Shown here piece by piece: positions 35,219-44,917 of a DNA stretch of 64,000 bases (its first letter is position 1; each line of letters opens with the position of its first letter). A model generated the notes under the pieces. That model was given only the letters and a program-made list of their open reading frames with translations. It was not told where the DNA came from and did no database searches. This stretch comes from Erinaceus europaeus (taxonomy: Eukaryota; Chordata; Mammalia; Eulipotyphla; Erinaceidae), in contig NC_080170.1 of assembly GCF_950295315.1 (NCBI RefSeq), forward strand, positions 98,889,971 through 98,953,970. The letters run 5' to 3'. Position numbers and translations under genes: made by a program.

Positions 35219-35924
35219 ATATATATAGTGCATCAAATTCTTGGAAAATATGGGTTTTTGATCACTTCCATCAGAAATGTTGTCAAAAGCCCTCTTGTGG
35301 GCCTCTATAGGACCTTGCCCTCACTGTAGAGCAGCAATGGTAGAAGCTGTCCCACTCTCTGAAGGGAGGCTGAGTCAACCTACTCTGCCCCTCAAAGAAG
35401 ACTGGTGCTGAAATGAGCACAGCCTAGAATGTTCCTAGCTGTAATCACAGACTACATCAGACTGACAGACTTAGAGGTTAAATAGGCTCCTGTGCAAATA
35501 TGAATATATATGGGCCCTAGGTCAGATTGGTCAGGTTAACAGTTAATAGTATTTATATACTGTCTTCATATTTGGGATGTACACTGAGTCCTACTCCAGC
35601 TTTCTAGTCCTATTCTCAAATTTGACACCATCTCCCCAGACATTACTTTTAGTCCACCTGCATGTTAGCTATCAGGCTCAGGAAAAAATTAGTAGTCATA
35701 GACCCCTTGAAATATACCTAAAATAGAATATCTAATATAAAAATATACTAATAATTAGAATTTAATTTAGTGATTATGAGTTCTAAATATTCAATACACA
35801 TGAAATAATTTCCAGAGAGTTATGTTGAGCAAGTAAGTTAATTTTATTTACAGTCCTAGAGTCCTTCACACAAATTTATAAACATTTTATTCTGTTTCAT
35901 TTTTAATTTACATACATTTTTAAA
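35219..35924. other. Unique AT-rich sequence
   Basis: No gene recognised. Confidence 0.45.
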
Positions 35925-36115
35925 GATGTTTTTATTTTTGTTTTTAAATTATTCTTATATAACTGGAGAAAAATTTAGAGGGAAGGAGAAGATAGAAAGA
36001 AAAAGGGAAACACCTACAGTATAGTTACACCATTTATGGTAGGGACCAGGAACTTTATTCTGGAACCTCAAACATGGTAACATGACAGCGTACTGGGTGT
36101 GCCACCTCCTGGCTC
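35925..36115 (-). repeat. SINE type A (minus), old
   Basis: TTATATAACTGGAGAAAAATT, GAAACACCTACAGTATAG, GTACTGGGTGTGCCACC follow the type A order with heavy divergence. Confidence 0.6.
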
Positions 36116-36516
36116 CTACACATAGCATTAATAAGATTATATCAATTATTTTTGAAAGTGAACATCCAGAACTCTGAAGCTTTGTTAAAATTATTCCTGT
36201 ATTTAGCAGCACAATTTGGAAATATTAAAAATAAAAACCCTGAAGATCTGTGTACCCTATATTCAGTAATTCTGTAGTTACTCATTATGCAGAGAAACTT
36301 TCTTCCATATGAAAGATAAATCATAACTGTATGTTAGAGGCTATTGTATATCTCTTAGGAAAGTATGTGCATGACATAGGTTTGCTCTCTAGCACCACCT
36401 GAGATTACCAAGATACCAAGGGAAGTGCTTAGGCTATGGTTAGCATCTATTTGCCTGTCTGTCTATCCATCTGTCTATCTATCTATCTATCTACTTATCA
36501 TCTTTCTGAAAAAATA
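36116..36516. other. Unique sequence with (TCTA)n
   Basis: A (TCTG/TCTA)n microsatellite lies at about 36453-36495; otherwise nothing recognised. Confidence 0.55.
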
Positions 36517-36725
36517 TGGAGGTCAGATGGTAGCATACCTGAGAGAGTACAATTATTATGCTCTAGACCAATTCAATTCAAGTCTCAGGTTTTTACCTGC
36601 AGGAGGGAGCTTCATGTGTTGAATCAATGCTGTAGGTGTTTCTCTTTTCTCTCCCCTTTTTCCCTCTATATCTTCCTCTCTACTTCTTTCTGACTCTATC
36701 AGAAAAAAGAAAAAGAAAAAATGAA
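36517..36725 (+). repeat. SINE type A (plus), diverged
   Basis: CAGATGGTAGCATACCTGAGAG, TTTTTACCTGCAGGAGGG, GCTGTAGGTGTTTCTC, TC-rich tract and A-rich end. Confidence 0.65.
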
Positions 36726-36964
36726 TCCCATTTAATTATGATATAAGTATGTTTAAAGACTAATCCATTTTCAACTTGTATATAATTTTATAGCTACATA
36801 ATAACTATAAAGTAGTTAATAAGTGTCAAATGAACTATATCAACATAAATAAACGCCCCAAATAGATTTGAGGTTGAAAGTGTAGTTGTTTTTTAATTTT
36901 ATTTAATTATAACTTAATTTTACTTCTAGGATTACTTCTGAGTCTGGTTACCTGTGCAACGCTC
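36726..36964. other. Unique AT-rich sequence
   Basis: Nothing recognised. Confidence 0.4.
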
Positions 36965-37142
36965 TACTACCAGTGCCCCCTTTTATTGATGTATAGAGAA
37001 ATAGGGAGAAAGAGAAGAAGCAAAAAACACCTGCAGTCCTATTCTACTGCTCCTGAGGTATCACCCCACAGGTGGGAACCAGTGATTTGAACCTGGGTCC
37101 TTGCACATCATAACATGTGAACTCTACCAGGTGCTCTATGGG
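36965..37142 (-). repeat. SINE type A (minus), old
   Basis: GAGAAATAGGGAGAAAGAG, ACACCTGCAGTCCTATTC, CCCCACAGGTGGGAACC, GAACCTGGGTCCTTGCACATC. Confidence 0.7.
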
Positions 37143-38001
37143 GAGGTATATTTTAAATAATTTAAAATAATTTAAAAACCCATGGAACAATAATATGATT
37201 GATGTGAAGAGGTCTTTGTAGACAGTGGTGAGTTGTGGAGTACAAAGTTTGGTGAAGTAACTTTCTTTTTAAGAATAAACAAAATTAAGCTAAAGGAAAC
37301 ACAAATCATTAAGCAACCTCATGAATTACTGATCTGCTTATGAGAAAAAGTCTCACCTCACCCTATAGGTTCATGACCACCCCCATCAGTTACACCAAAG
37401 CCACCTGGTAGCTTTTTAACATTCAGATTTTTAATCCTCAAAGAGACTGTGCTATACAGGGCAGATTTGCATTACCCTTACTCATTCCACAGTGTGAGAA
37501 TTGTTTCTCTAAACATCTACAGCCCCCTGGGTGGGTAACATCTTGAGTCATACCTGGAAATGACTATGTCACTGGTCCATAGACAACAATAGCAGATGTC
37601 CTGCACTGTGTGCACATGAAGTGTAACACTAAGAAGTGTTTTATTCATTATGCTTTCATTCCAAAGTGCCACAACACTTTGGAATGAAAGTCAACAGATG
37701 GAAATCTAGAACACCCCTGCCTTCTTATTGTCAACAGTCTGCAGTATCCTTGCAGAAACACACAACTATTGTATTACTTAAAATTAAAGCAAAATTAGTA
37801 TTAAAATCAAGAATCTCCATTTGCTTCTCTTTAGAAATTTTTAATGAATGATTTATGAAATGCACTCTGTAACTGTTCATAGAATTAGCTGTTCAAAGCA
37901 TAGTTCTATTGTACATTATATCATTGTACATTATAGAGCTTAATTAAAAGTGTATCTGATTCAATATATACTAAATGATGCATGCATATTACTCCACAGG
38001 A
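37143..38001. other. Unique sequence containing a perfect hairpin
   Basis: No gene or repeat recognised except the hairpin at 37653-37690 and a 15-bp direct repeat (TCTATTGTACATTATA / TCATTGTACATTATA) near 37906-37935. Confidence 0.5.
37653..37690. repeat. Perfect 16-bp inverted repeat, 6-nt loop
   Basis: CTTTCATTCCAAAGTG (37653-37668), loop CCACAA, CACTTTGGAATGAAAG (37675-37690). Confidence 0.9.
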
Positions 38002-38022
38002 TGTGTGTGTGTGTGTATGTGT

Positions 38023-38069
<47 letters not shown>
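38002..38069. repeat. (GT)n microsatellite
   Basis: Interrupted GT repeat of about 68 bp. Confidence 0.95.
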
Positions 38070-38070
<1 letters not shown>

Positions 38071-38084
38071 TTTAAAACTATGCA

Positions 38085-38186
38085 TTTCTCAGCTCTGGGT
38101 TATGGTTGGGCTGGGGCTCAAACCTAGGACTTCAGAACCTCAGACATGAATGTCTTTTGCATAGCCATTACGCTATCTCCCCGGAC
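38085..38186 (-). repeat. SINE type C (minus)
   Basis: TTTCTCAGCTCTGGGTTATGG, CAAACCTAGGACTTCAG, TTGCATAGCCATTACGCTATC. Confidence 0.7.
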
Positions 38187-38700
38187 CAAACAGTCTTCTA
38201 TGAAACAAGGAATGAAGGGAATATAAAAGCAAATGATTCCCTATGAATTTATATTTGAAAATTCCCCACTCTAACCTCAGTTGCTTTGAAATTTTAAATT
38301 ATATATTTAAACAAAAACATATATATCTTGTATCAAAACCAAGGAATGTTTTAAATGATGACTAAAGTGATATGAGAATAATAATTCTTGTTTATAAAAA
38401 ATCCAAAGACATTTTCTGTTAAGAGACGAATATTTTAAGGTTCTGAAAGTTGACCTAAGTGTTGACTTTTGGTTCTTTTAGATAATCATTTAGCAATATT
38501 GATTTCAGAGGTTGCCCCATATATGTTCTGCACTCCAAACAGAATTAAATCTTTCCCTCATCCATGACATGTTGTTGCTAAGTAAGGCCATGTAAATGTG
38601 TAAGTCACTTTTGGTCCATCTGAAATATGTAACAACACGGTTTCTGGTGGTACACCAAGTTCATGAAGAAGACTACTTTACCACCCACTGGCAGAAAGAT
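38187..38700. other. Unique AT-rich sequence
   Basis: Nothing recognised. Confidence 0.4.
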
Positions 38701-38835
38701 GACAGAACTGATACGTGCAGCACAGCTTCACCACTTGCAAAGCATTCCCCCTGCAGGTGGGGACGGGGACTCGGACCCAGGTCCTTGCACATTGTAATAC
38801 ATGTGCTCAATCAAGTGCGCCACCACCTGGCCCCA
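38701..38835 (-). repeat. SINE type A (minus), tail half missing
   Basis: GCACAGCTTCACCACTTGC, CCCCCTGCAGGTGGGGAC, GGACCCAGGTCCTTGCAC, CGCCACCACCTGGCCCC. The sense 3' half is absent. Confidence 0.75.
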
Positions 38836-38840
38836 TACAC

Positions 38841-39015
38841 ACTCTTATTGTAGTCCGGGAGGTGGTGCAGTGGATAAAGCATGGGAACCTCAAGCATGAG
38901 GTCCTGAGTTCAATCCCTGGCAGCACATATACCAAAGTAATGTCTGGTTCTTTTTCTCTCTCTCTCTCTCCATTTTTCATTAATAAATAAAGTCTAATAT
39001 ATGTATACTCTTATT
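38841..39015 (+). repeat. SINE type E (plus) with 9-bp target duplication
   Basis: GTCCGGGAGGTGGTGCAGTGG, AAGCATGAGGTCCTGAG, TTCAATCCCTGGCAGCAC, TC tract, ATTAATAAATAAAGTC tail. Its head and B-box region differ from types A-D. ACTCTTATT flanks it at 38841-38849 and 39007-39015. Confidence 0.8.
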
Positions 39016-39284
39016 AACTTATAGTCCTACAAATCACTTAATATAAGAGGGGAAAAGTAGATCGAATGTCTTGAACTTTTTGATGCATAGACCCCAGTTA
39101 TGAGTATATGTTCCTTCGATCTAAGCACCTAAGGTCTCAAATTCTAACCTGATTGAATTTTAACAGTGGGCTTAAATTGTTAATACATTTCTAATAAAGA
39201 TTTTTTTCTTCAAAATATGAAATAACCTACAGTCTTAGACCAGGGAGACCAGAAGCAACTGGTCTTGTTAGTATATAAGATATC
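39016..39284. other. Unique AT-rich sequence
   Basis: Nothing recognised. Confidence 0.4.
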
Positions 39285-39343
39285 CAATAATGACAACATC
39301 AATAACAACAATAATAACTACAACCATAAAAAAAAAAAAAACA
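39285..39343 (+). repeat. SINE type B tail only (5'-truncated)
   Basis: Only CCAATAATGACAACATCAATAAC and the AATAATAACTACAACC tail with an A run remain, so it is a 5'-truncated insertion. Confidence 0.7.
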
Positions 39344-39619
39344 TGATCTCATTTACTGGAATCTTAGCCAAAACCACACCCTAATCAAATGTTTAGCAGG
39401 ATGTAATGTTCTTAAGTTCAGAGGTTATTTTGTGAGCTGTACACATAATACACATGTTGTGTGAGTATTTGACACTCGGTATATACTTATAAGTGATTCC
39501 TAACTATTTTGAGTTCTATGAAGCACTTTAGTTCTATATATATAACACAATCTATGTTATCAGGAAACAGTTCCCTGTGAGGAGAGAAACACTAAGACTC
39601 AAATTAAAAAGTTATGGCA
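39344..39619. other. Unique AT-rich sequence
   Basis: Nothing recognised. Confidence 0.4.
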
Positions 39620-39733
39620 AAGGGAGATGGCATAATGGTTAAGCAAGAGATTCGCATGCCTGAGGCTTCAGAGTTGCAAGTTCCATCCCCTATACTAACA
39701 CAAGACAGAGTTTAGTAGTACTCTGGTAAAAAA
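39620..39733 (+). repeat. SINE type C (plus)
   Basis: AGGGAGATGGCATAATGG, GATTCGCATGCCTGAGGC, AAGTTCCATCCCCTATAC, GTACTCTGGTAAAAAAC: sense version of the copies at 4566 and 38085. Confidence 0.75.
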
Positions 39734-40084
39734 CAAGTAAACAAACACTCACTGAAAAGTTAACTAGGTGAAGAACAATAGGATTGTTTACATTGAGAAC
39801 ACTACAGGAAATGTATTCTGCTAAAATGTTAGCAGAATATTTTCAAATAAAAAAAAATCAATGGTGTGAGGTCAGTGGAAAATGTATAATCTAAAAGTTG
39901 TTACAAGGCACATGGAGATATTGGGTATATTATGCTACAGGCAATGGAAAATCCTTGAACTACTTTAATCATGGCAACCAAAAAAAAACTATGTTTATTT
40001 ATTTTTTCTTTATTTTCTTATTTCTTAAACTATTTCATTATAAAAAGTGATATTTATTTGCATATTCAACTACCCAAATTAATA
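39734..40084. other. Unique AT-rich sequence
   Basis: Nothing recognised. Confidence 0.4.
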
Positions 40085-40342
40085 TTTTTTTTGCTGGTTA
40101 TTGCTGGGCTTGGTGCCACCGGTACTACAAATCCACTGCTCCTGGAGATCAGGTCCTTCTATTTTTACTGAATAGAACAGAGAGAAATTGAAAGCAGTGG
40201 GGAAGATAGAGAGGGAGAAAGAAGGATAGACACCTGCAGACCTGCTTTACTGCTTGTGAAGTGACCTCACGGCAGGTGGGGAGTCGAGGTGCTAGAACTT
40301 AGTCCTATGCCCTCTTAACCCAGTGAGCTACTGCCCAGCCCC
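40085..40342 (-). repeat. SINE type B, long variant (minus)
   Basis: The antisense of an extra 3' domain (TTATTGCTGGGCTTGGTGCC, AAATCCACTGCTCCTGGAG) precedes the usual type B body (CACCTGCAGACCTGC, CTCTTAACCCAGTGAGC). The extra domain is also present at 45420 and 48530. Confidence 0.85.
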
Positions 40343-40344
40343 CC

Positions 40345-40655
40345 TAAATTTTGTTATCTTTTAAAAATATATTTATTTATTCCCTGTTGTTGCCCTTGTT
40401 ATTTTATTGTTATAGTTATTGTTGTTATTGATGTCATTGTTGGATAGAACAGAGAGAAATGGAGAGAGGAGGAGAAGACAGAGAAGGGGAGAAAAAGACA
40501 CCTTGCAGACCTGCTTCACCACTTGTGAAGTGACTCCCCTGCAGGTGGGGAGTTGGGGGGCTCGAACCAGTATCCTTACACAGGATCCTTGTGCTTTGAG
40601 CCACCTGCACTTCACCTGCTGCACTACCGCCTGACTCCCTAAATTTCATTATCTT
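40345..40655 (-). repeat. SINE type B (minus) with 16-bp target duplication
   Basis: Complete copy from the tail TGTTGTTGCCCTTG to the head CACTTCACCTGCTGCAC. TAAATTTTGTTATCTT (40345-40360) and TAAATTTCATTATCTT (40640-40655) flank it. Confidence 0.9.
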
Positions 40656-40790
40656 AGAGGAATCACGTCTTATTCTAGTCTCAGTTTTATCACTTATAAA
40701 ACACATTATGAAAGTTTAAATAGGTAGTCATTACTCTTCTAAAAATCTAAAGGCGTATATGTTAATTACAATTATAGGCACTTTTTTCTT

Positions 40791-40934
40791 TTTTTTTTTA
40801 AATTTTTCTGGTGTTATCCTTATTTATTGGGTAGAAACAGGCAGAAATCGAGAGGTTGGGGGAGATGGAGACCACTGTGAAGCTTTTCCCCTGCAGGTGG
40901 GGATGCACTAACAGGTGCGCCCCGCCTGCCCCCT
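40791..40934 (-). repeat. SINE type A end (minus), deleted, serving as 3' end of the composite
   Basis: T run at 40791-40800, then TTATCCTTATTTATTGGGTAG, CAGGCAGAAATCGAGAGG, TTTTCCCCTGCAGGTGGGG and CTAACAGGTGCGCC. Most of the B-box half is missing. On the minus strand AATAAATAA lies about 20 nt before the A run. Confidence 0.8.
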
Positions 40935-42485
40935 CACTTTCTCATTCTTCTTCTAGCGTTTGCCCTTCTTCCGTAGCTAGTCAACAGCGTCCGGGTGAGC
41001 CTGATGTAAAGTTTCGAGACCTCCTTTGAATCTGGAGAGGTGGCAGTCATTGACTATGTGGGTCATAGTCTGTCTGTAGCCGCAGGGACAGTTCAGGTCG
41101 TCTCTGGCTCCCCAGCGATGGAACATAGCAGTGCACCGGCCATGGCCTGTTCGATAGCGATTGAGGAGGTCCCAATCATAACATGCTAGGTCAAAGCCGG
41201 GTTGACGCTTGCAGGGGTCTGTGATGAGGTGTTTGTTCTTTACCTCAGCTGACTGCCAACTCTGTTTCCAAGAGACTGGAACAGAGAAGTTCAGTGTAGG
41301 CGTAGGGGACCAGATTGGGTGACGAGACGTCAAGCGTTGGACAGGGTGGGCGAAGATATCCGCGTATATTGGCAGGTCCAGTCGAGCGTAGACGTGGGAA
41401 ATGAACTTAGATGATGCCGCATCCCGACGAATATCTGGCAGGGCGATGTTGCTAAGAACTGGCAGCCATGGAACCGGGGTGGAACGGATAGTTCCAGAAA
41501 TTATCCTCATGGAGGAATATAATTTGGAATCGACCAAGTGGACATGGGGGCTACGGAACCATACTGGGGCATAGTATTCTGCAGTGGAATAGCATAATGC
41601 CAGAGATGATGATCATAGTGTGGAAGCGCTCACGCCCCATGAGGAGCTGACCAGTCTTGCAATGATGTTATTCCTCACGCCCACCTTTGCTGCAGTTTTT
41701 ATGAGATGTTCGTGAAATGACAGAGTGCGATCGAGAGTAACGCCAAGATAGACTGGCTGGGCTTTATGCCGGATTCTCGTATCGCCAAGCTGCACATTAA
41801 GCTCACTCGAGGCCTAGACATGGTGTAGATGGAAAACAGATGATACCGTTTTTGCAGTGCTAGGTATTAGTCGTCATTTTTTACAATAATCAGATATCAG
41901 AGACATGTCTTTCGTGAGTGTTTCCTCGAGGATGTCAAACTTGGATGCCTGAGTTGCACAGCAGATGTCATAGGCGTAGATGAACTTCCTTGAAGAAGTT
42001 TCTGGGAGGTCATTGATGTAAGTATTAAATAGCGTAGGAGCCAGAACAGAGCCCTGGGGGAGGCCACTTGAGACAAGTCTCCATCTGCTAGACTTGTCAC
42101 GCAGATGCACCCGGAATCTTCTGTTCTGGAGAAGAAACGATATAGTGTTGGCCACCCATGGAGGCAGGCATCTTGAGATCTTGACTAGTAGACCACAGTG
42201 CCAGACCGTGTCATAGGCTGCTGTGAGATCAACAAAGACAGCACCCGTCTTTAAATTCTTCTGGAATCCATTTTCAATGTAAGTTGAGAGGGCCAGGGCT
42301 TGTTCGCAGGTAGATTTTCCTGGGCGGAAACCAGCTTGGGCGGGTGATAAGAATTTCTCTGTAAGAGGAGAAATACGTGACAGAAGCAGCCTCTCAAGAG
42401 GCCTCATTTAACCGAGGAGAAGTAGCCGCTGACTGTTGGACGGGGACCATCAGCACCCTTGGGCATGGCAGCCCGAGGGACTGAG
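40935..42485 (-). pseudogene. Jockey-type non-LTR reverse transcriptase fragment
   Basis: Non-LTR RT, C-terminal two-thirds of an ORF2-like protein, clearly not L1. From the ATG at 42407 one frame runs 485 codons to 40953 without any indel. It is broken only by in-frame stops at 41874-41876, 41814-41816, 41613-41615 and 40977-40979. Motifs in order: LSPAQAGFRPGKSTCEQALA, AVFVDLTAAYDTVWHCGLL, SSGLPQGSVLAPTLFN, the catalytic box as IYAYDIC (family YADD, first D lost), VYLGVTLDRTLSFHEHL, PWLPVLSNIALPDIRRDA, GFDLACYDWDLLNRYRTGHG, and a CPCGYRQTMTHIVNDC tail motif. Upstream, 42408-42485 seems to continue weakly toward the KPGK...YRPISLL region with indels. GC content is higher than the flanks. The endonuclease is missing. 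I know this RT type mainly from ticks, insects and other invertebrates (Jockey clade). Clade assignment is from memory. Confidence 0.85.
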
Positions 42486-42576
42486 TCATTCCAGAAGGGC
42501 CCTGTGCAGGGGAGGAGCCCTGGTGCGGCCTCACCTCCCTGCCACCTGGGCCCCAGGGCCTCTAGATACACCCGCA

Positions 42577-42737
42577 CCCAGATGGGGGGGGATCATGGGG
42601 TCCCAGATGTGGGTAGGGGGGGTCATGGGGTCCCAGATGTGGGCGGGGAATCACGGACCCCAGATGTGGGGGGGGGTCATGGGGTCTCAGATGTGGGCGG
42701 GGGTCATGGGGTCCCAGATGTGGGTGGAGGTGACGGG
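42577..42737. repeat. GC-rich minisatellite 1, ~27-bp unit, six copies
   Basis: Units begin CCCAGATGTGGG and contain GGTCATGGGGT. Starts near 42577, 42602, 42631, 42658, 42687 and 42712. Open frames across it are repeat artefacts. Confidence 0.9.
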
Positions 42738-42873
42738 CACCCTCCTTACAAGGAGGGCAGGTGTGGGAGGCGCAAGGGTGTCCCCAGGGCGCAGGCTACG
42801 GGTCCGCCCTCCCCAGGCCTATGGCCTCCCCTGCTCCTAGGTTGGGCGCACCCAGGACCGCTGTCGCAGTTCA

Positions 42874-43080
42874 CCAGGGCCTTCCTGCAGGGGTGCAGCC
42901 TGTCTATTGCTCCCCATTTCCCAGGGCCTTCCTGCAGGGGTGCTGCCTGTCCATTCCATCTCCCTGGGCCTTCCTGCAGGGGTGCGGCCTGTCTATCGCT
43001 CCTCATCACCCTGGCTTTCCCGCAGGGGTGCAGCCTGTCTAAGGCTCCCCATCTCCACAGGGCTTCCTGAAGGGTTCGGA
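42874..43080. repeat. GC-rich minisatellite 2, ~46-bp unit, five copies
   Basis: Units begin CCAGGGCCTTCCTGCAGGGG and continue TGCAGCCTGTCTATTGCTCC. Starts near 42874, 42921, 42964, 43009 and 43056, the last partial. Confidence 0.9.
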
Positions 43081-43197
43081 GGGCTGCAGCCAGCCCCAGC
43101 CCACCCTGGCCCACCTTGCGCCCCCACCCCCTCACCTTGCTCTTGATTTGCTTCATCGAGGGGGCGGGATGCACACAGCAGGAAGAAGGCAGATGCC

Positions 43198-43508
43198 AGG
43201 CACTTTTTTCTTACTTTTTTAAAATTTATTTATTTTTCCTTTTGTTGCCCTTGTTTTTTTATTATTGTAATTATCACTGTTGTTGTAATCGATGTCGTTG
43301 TTCTTAGATAAGACAGAGAGAAATGGAGAGTGGAGGGGAAGACAGAGGGGGAGAGAAAGACACCTGAAGACCTGCTTCACAGCCTGTGGAGCCACTCCCC
43401 TGCAGGTGTGGAGCCAGGGGCTCAAACCCGGATCCTTTCGGGTCCTTACAGTTTGCACCATGTACGCTTAACCTGCTGGGCTACTGCTCTACTCTGGGCA
43501 CTTTCTTA
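43198..43508 (-). repeat. SINE type B (minus) with target duplication
   Basis: TTTTGTTGCCCTTG tail, GGACAGAG-like AAGACAGAGAGAAATGG, CCCCTGCAGGTGTGGAGCC, ACGCTTAACCTGCTGGGC. GGCACTTTTTTCTTA (43199) and GGCACTTTCTTA (43497-43508) flank it. The left copy also serves as the target duplication of the composite insertion. Confidence 0.85.
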
Positions 43509-44917
43509 TAGACAAATAATTGAAACTTTAGCCAGAAGTAAATACCATCCTCTGGTAAATAGATCCCAGAAGAAGAAATTCTTGACTTATTGATACTGTC
43601 TATAATAACAAAATTGTATTCATAGAATACGTTATATAAAAATCATTTCTATTTCAGTGCAGTATGGGGATGTGAGCAGAATTTATATAAGAACCTCAGG
43701 GAGGAGATTATAAAACGAAGAGGAGAGAATATTCAAAAGGACCATTGCCAGTTGCTTGCTGTAGTGAGCAGCTGAGACTTAATTATACTGAGAATTCTCT
43801 GAGGATTTATGTAGAAATCACATTAGATCTGTCCCTCCAGATTACAGGGGTATGGACCAGATTTCTGAGGGTATTGACTTCCCATGCTTCCAGGTTTTTT
43901 GTTTGTTTGTTTCTGTTTTTTGTTTTTATTTTTGTTTCTGTCTTTGCTTCCAGATTTTAACAACAGTGGGCTGGGAAAAATTTTGCTACTCAGGAGATAA
44001 TTCTGGCACAATTTATGTCTTAAAGGAAATACTAATCATGTAGCTGGCTATTGTTGTGAAGAAGCAAATAATCAGGAATGAAATGAATTGTAATGTAATG
44101 AAAGATTCTAGGAAAGCTTAGGGTCAATCTGTTGGATTAAGAGTCAGTAAAGTGTTCTGCTATGATAAGTAATTGCCCTATCATTTTAGACTGAATATTT
44201 GACTGCTAGGTGGGTATGGTTTTTAAACTAAGGATATTGGAGGCTGACACCATGCTAGCAGAACTTCATTTCCTGTCAGGAACATGTCCACACACATTAC
44301 AGCAGACAGTGTTCGGTATATTCTTATCAGATAAGGAGGGAAGGGAGAAGAGAGGTAAAGTGTTACGTGTAACATGTTGTAGCACTGTAGAATGAAACAG
44401 TGGATGAATGAAAGGGCAGGAGTATATTTATGAAACATTTTGGAAGTAAAACAAAATATTGAATACTGAGTATGAAAAAGGGAGGTTATCTGCAATGGAC
44501 CTCAGGTCTCTGGCATGCAAGTATGCAAGTAGTAGTATCTTCAATTTAATTAGTATTAAGGGTATAGAAAGGGAACTAACAATCTAATATATTTGTAATA
44601 CAGTTTCATGACTGTCAAATCATTATCCCTTATGCACATGCCAAGATTGAAAGATATGCATATATTGATGCAAATTTTTTAAATTGTAGTACTAGGAGCT
44701 TAAAGTTCTAACTTGGACCATTCTGAAAATTACATGAAAATGACTTTGATTGTACATTAATTCTTTCCTCCTTGCCTTGAAAACCACTACTGGTAAATAA
44801 GAACTACTCATCTCTCACAACCTATATTTCATTTCAAAGTCATTTTAAGAGGCATCACTAAGCCATAAAATTATAAAATCTTTAATCTTTGAAATGCCTG
44901 GTGAGAGCAGGGGAGTA
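43509..44917. other. Unique AT-rich sequence
   Basis: No gene or clear repeat in about 1.4 kb; a T/G-rich tract lies at 43895-43945. Confidence 0.45.

Larger units (their letters stand above)
40776..43212 (-). mobile_element. Composite retro-insertion (minisatellites + Jockey-type RT + SINE end + poly(A))
   Basis: AGGCACTTTTTTCTT occurs identically at 40776-40790 and 43198-43212. Between them, reading the minus strand: GC-rich sequence with two minisatellites, a Jockey-type RT fragment, the 3' end of a type A SINE with CCAATAAATAAGG (a polyadenylation signal), and an A-rich end next to the duplication. This is the architecture of an L1-mobilised transcript. A third, diverged copy GGCACTTTCTTA at 43497 belongs to the adjoining type B SINE. 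Confidence 0.75.

Noticed and set aside
38915..38945. GGCAGCACATATACCAAAG resembling a U6 snRNA start
   Set aside because: It is part of the type E SINE consensus; the rest of U6 is absent.
42577..43080. Regularly spaced repeats resembling a CRISPR array
   Set aside because: Units are contiguous minisatellite copies without unique spacers, in mammalian DNA.
42436..43174. Long GC-rich open frames on both strands (up to 203 codons) in the 42.4-43.2 kb block
   Set aside because: They run through two minisatellites, are Gly/Pro-rich in several frames at once and have no splice or domain support, so they are repeat artefacts.
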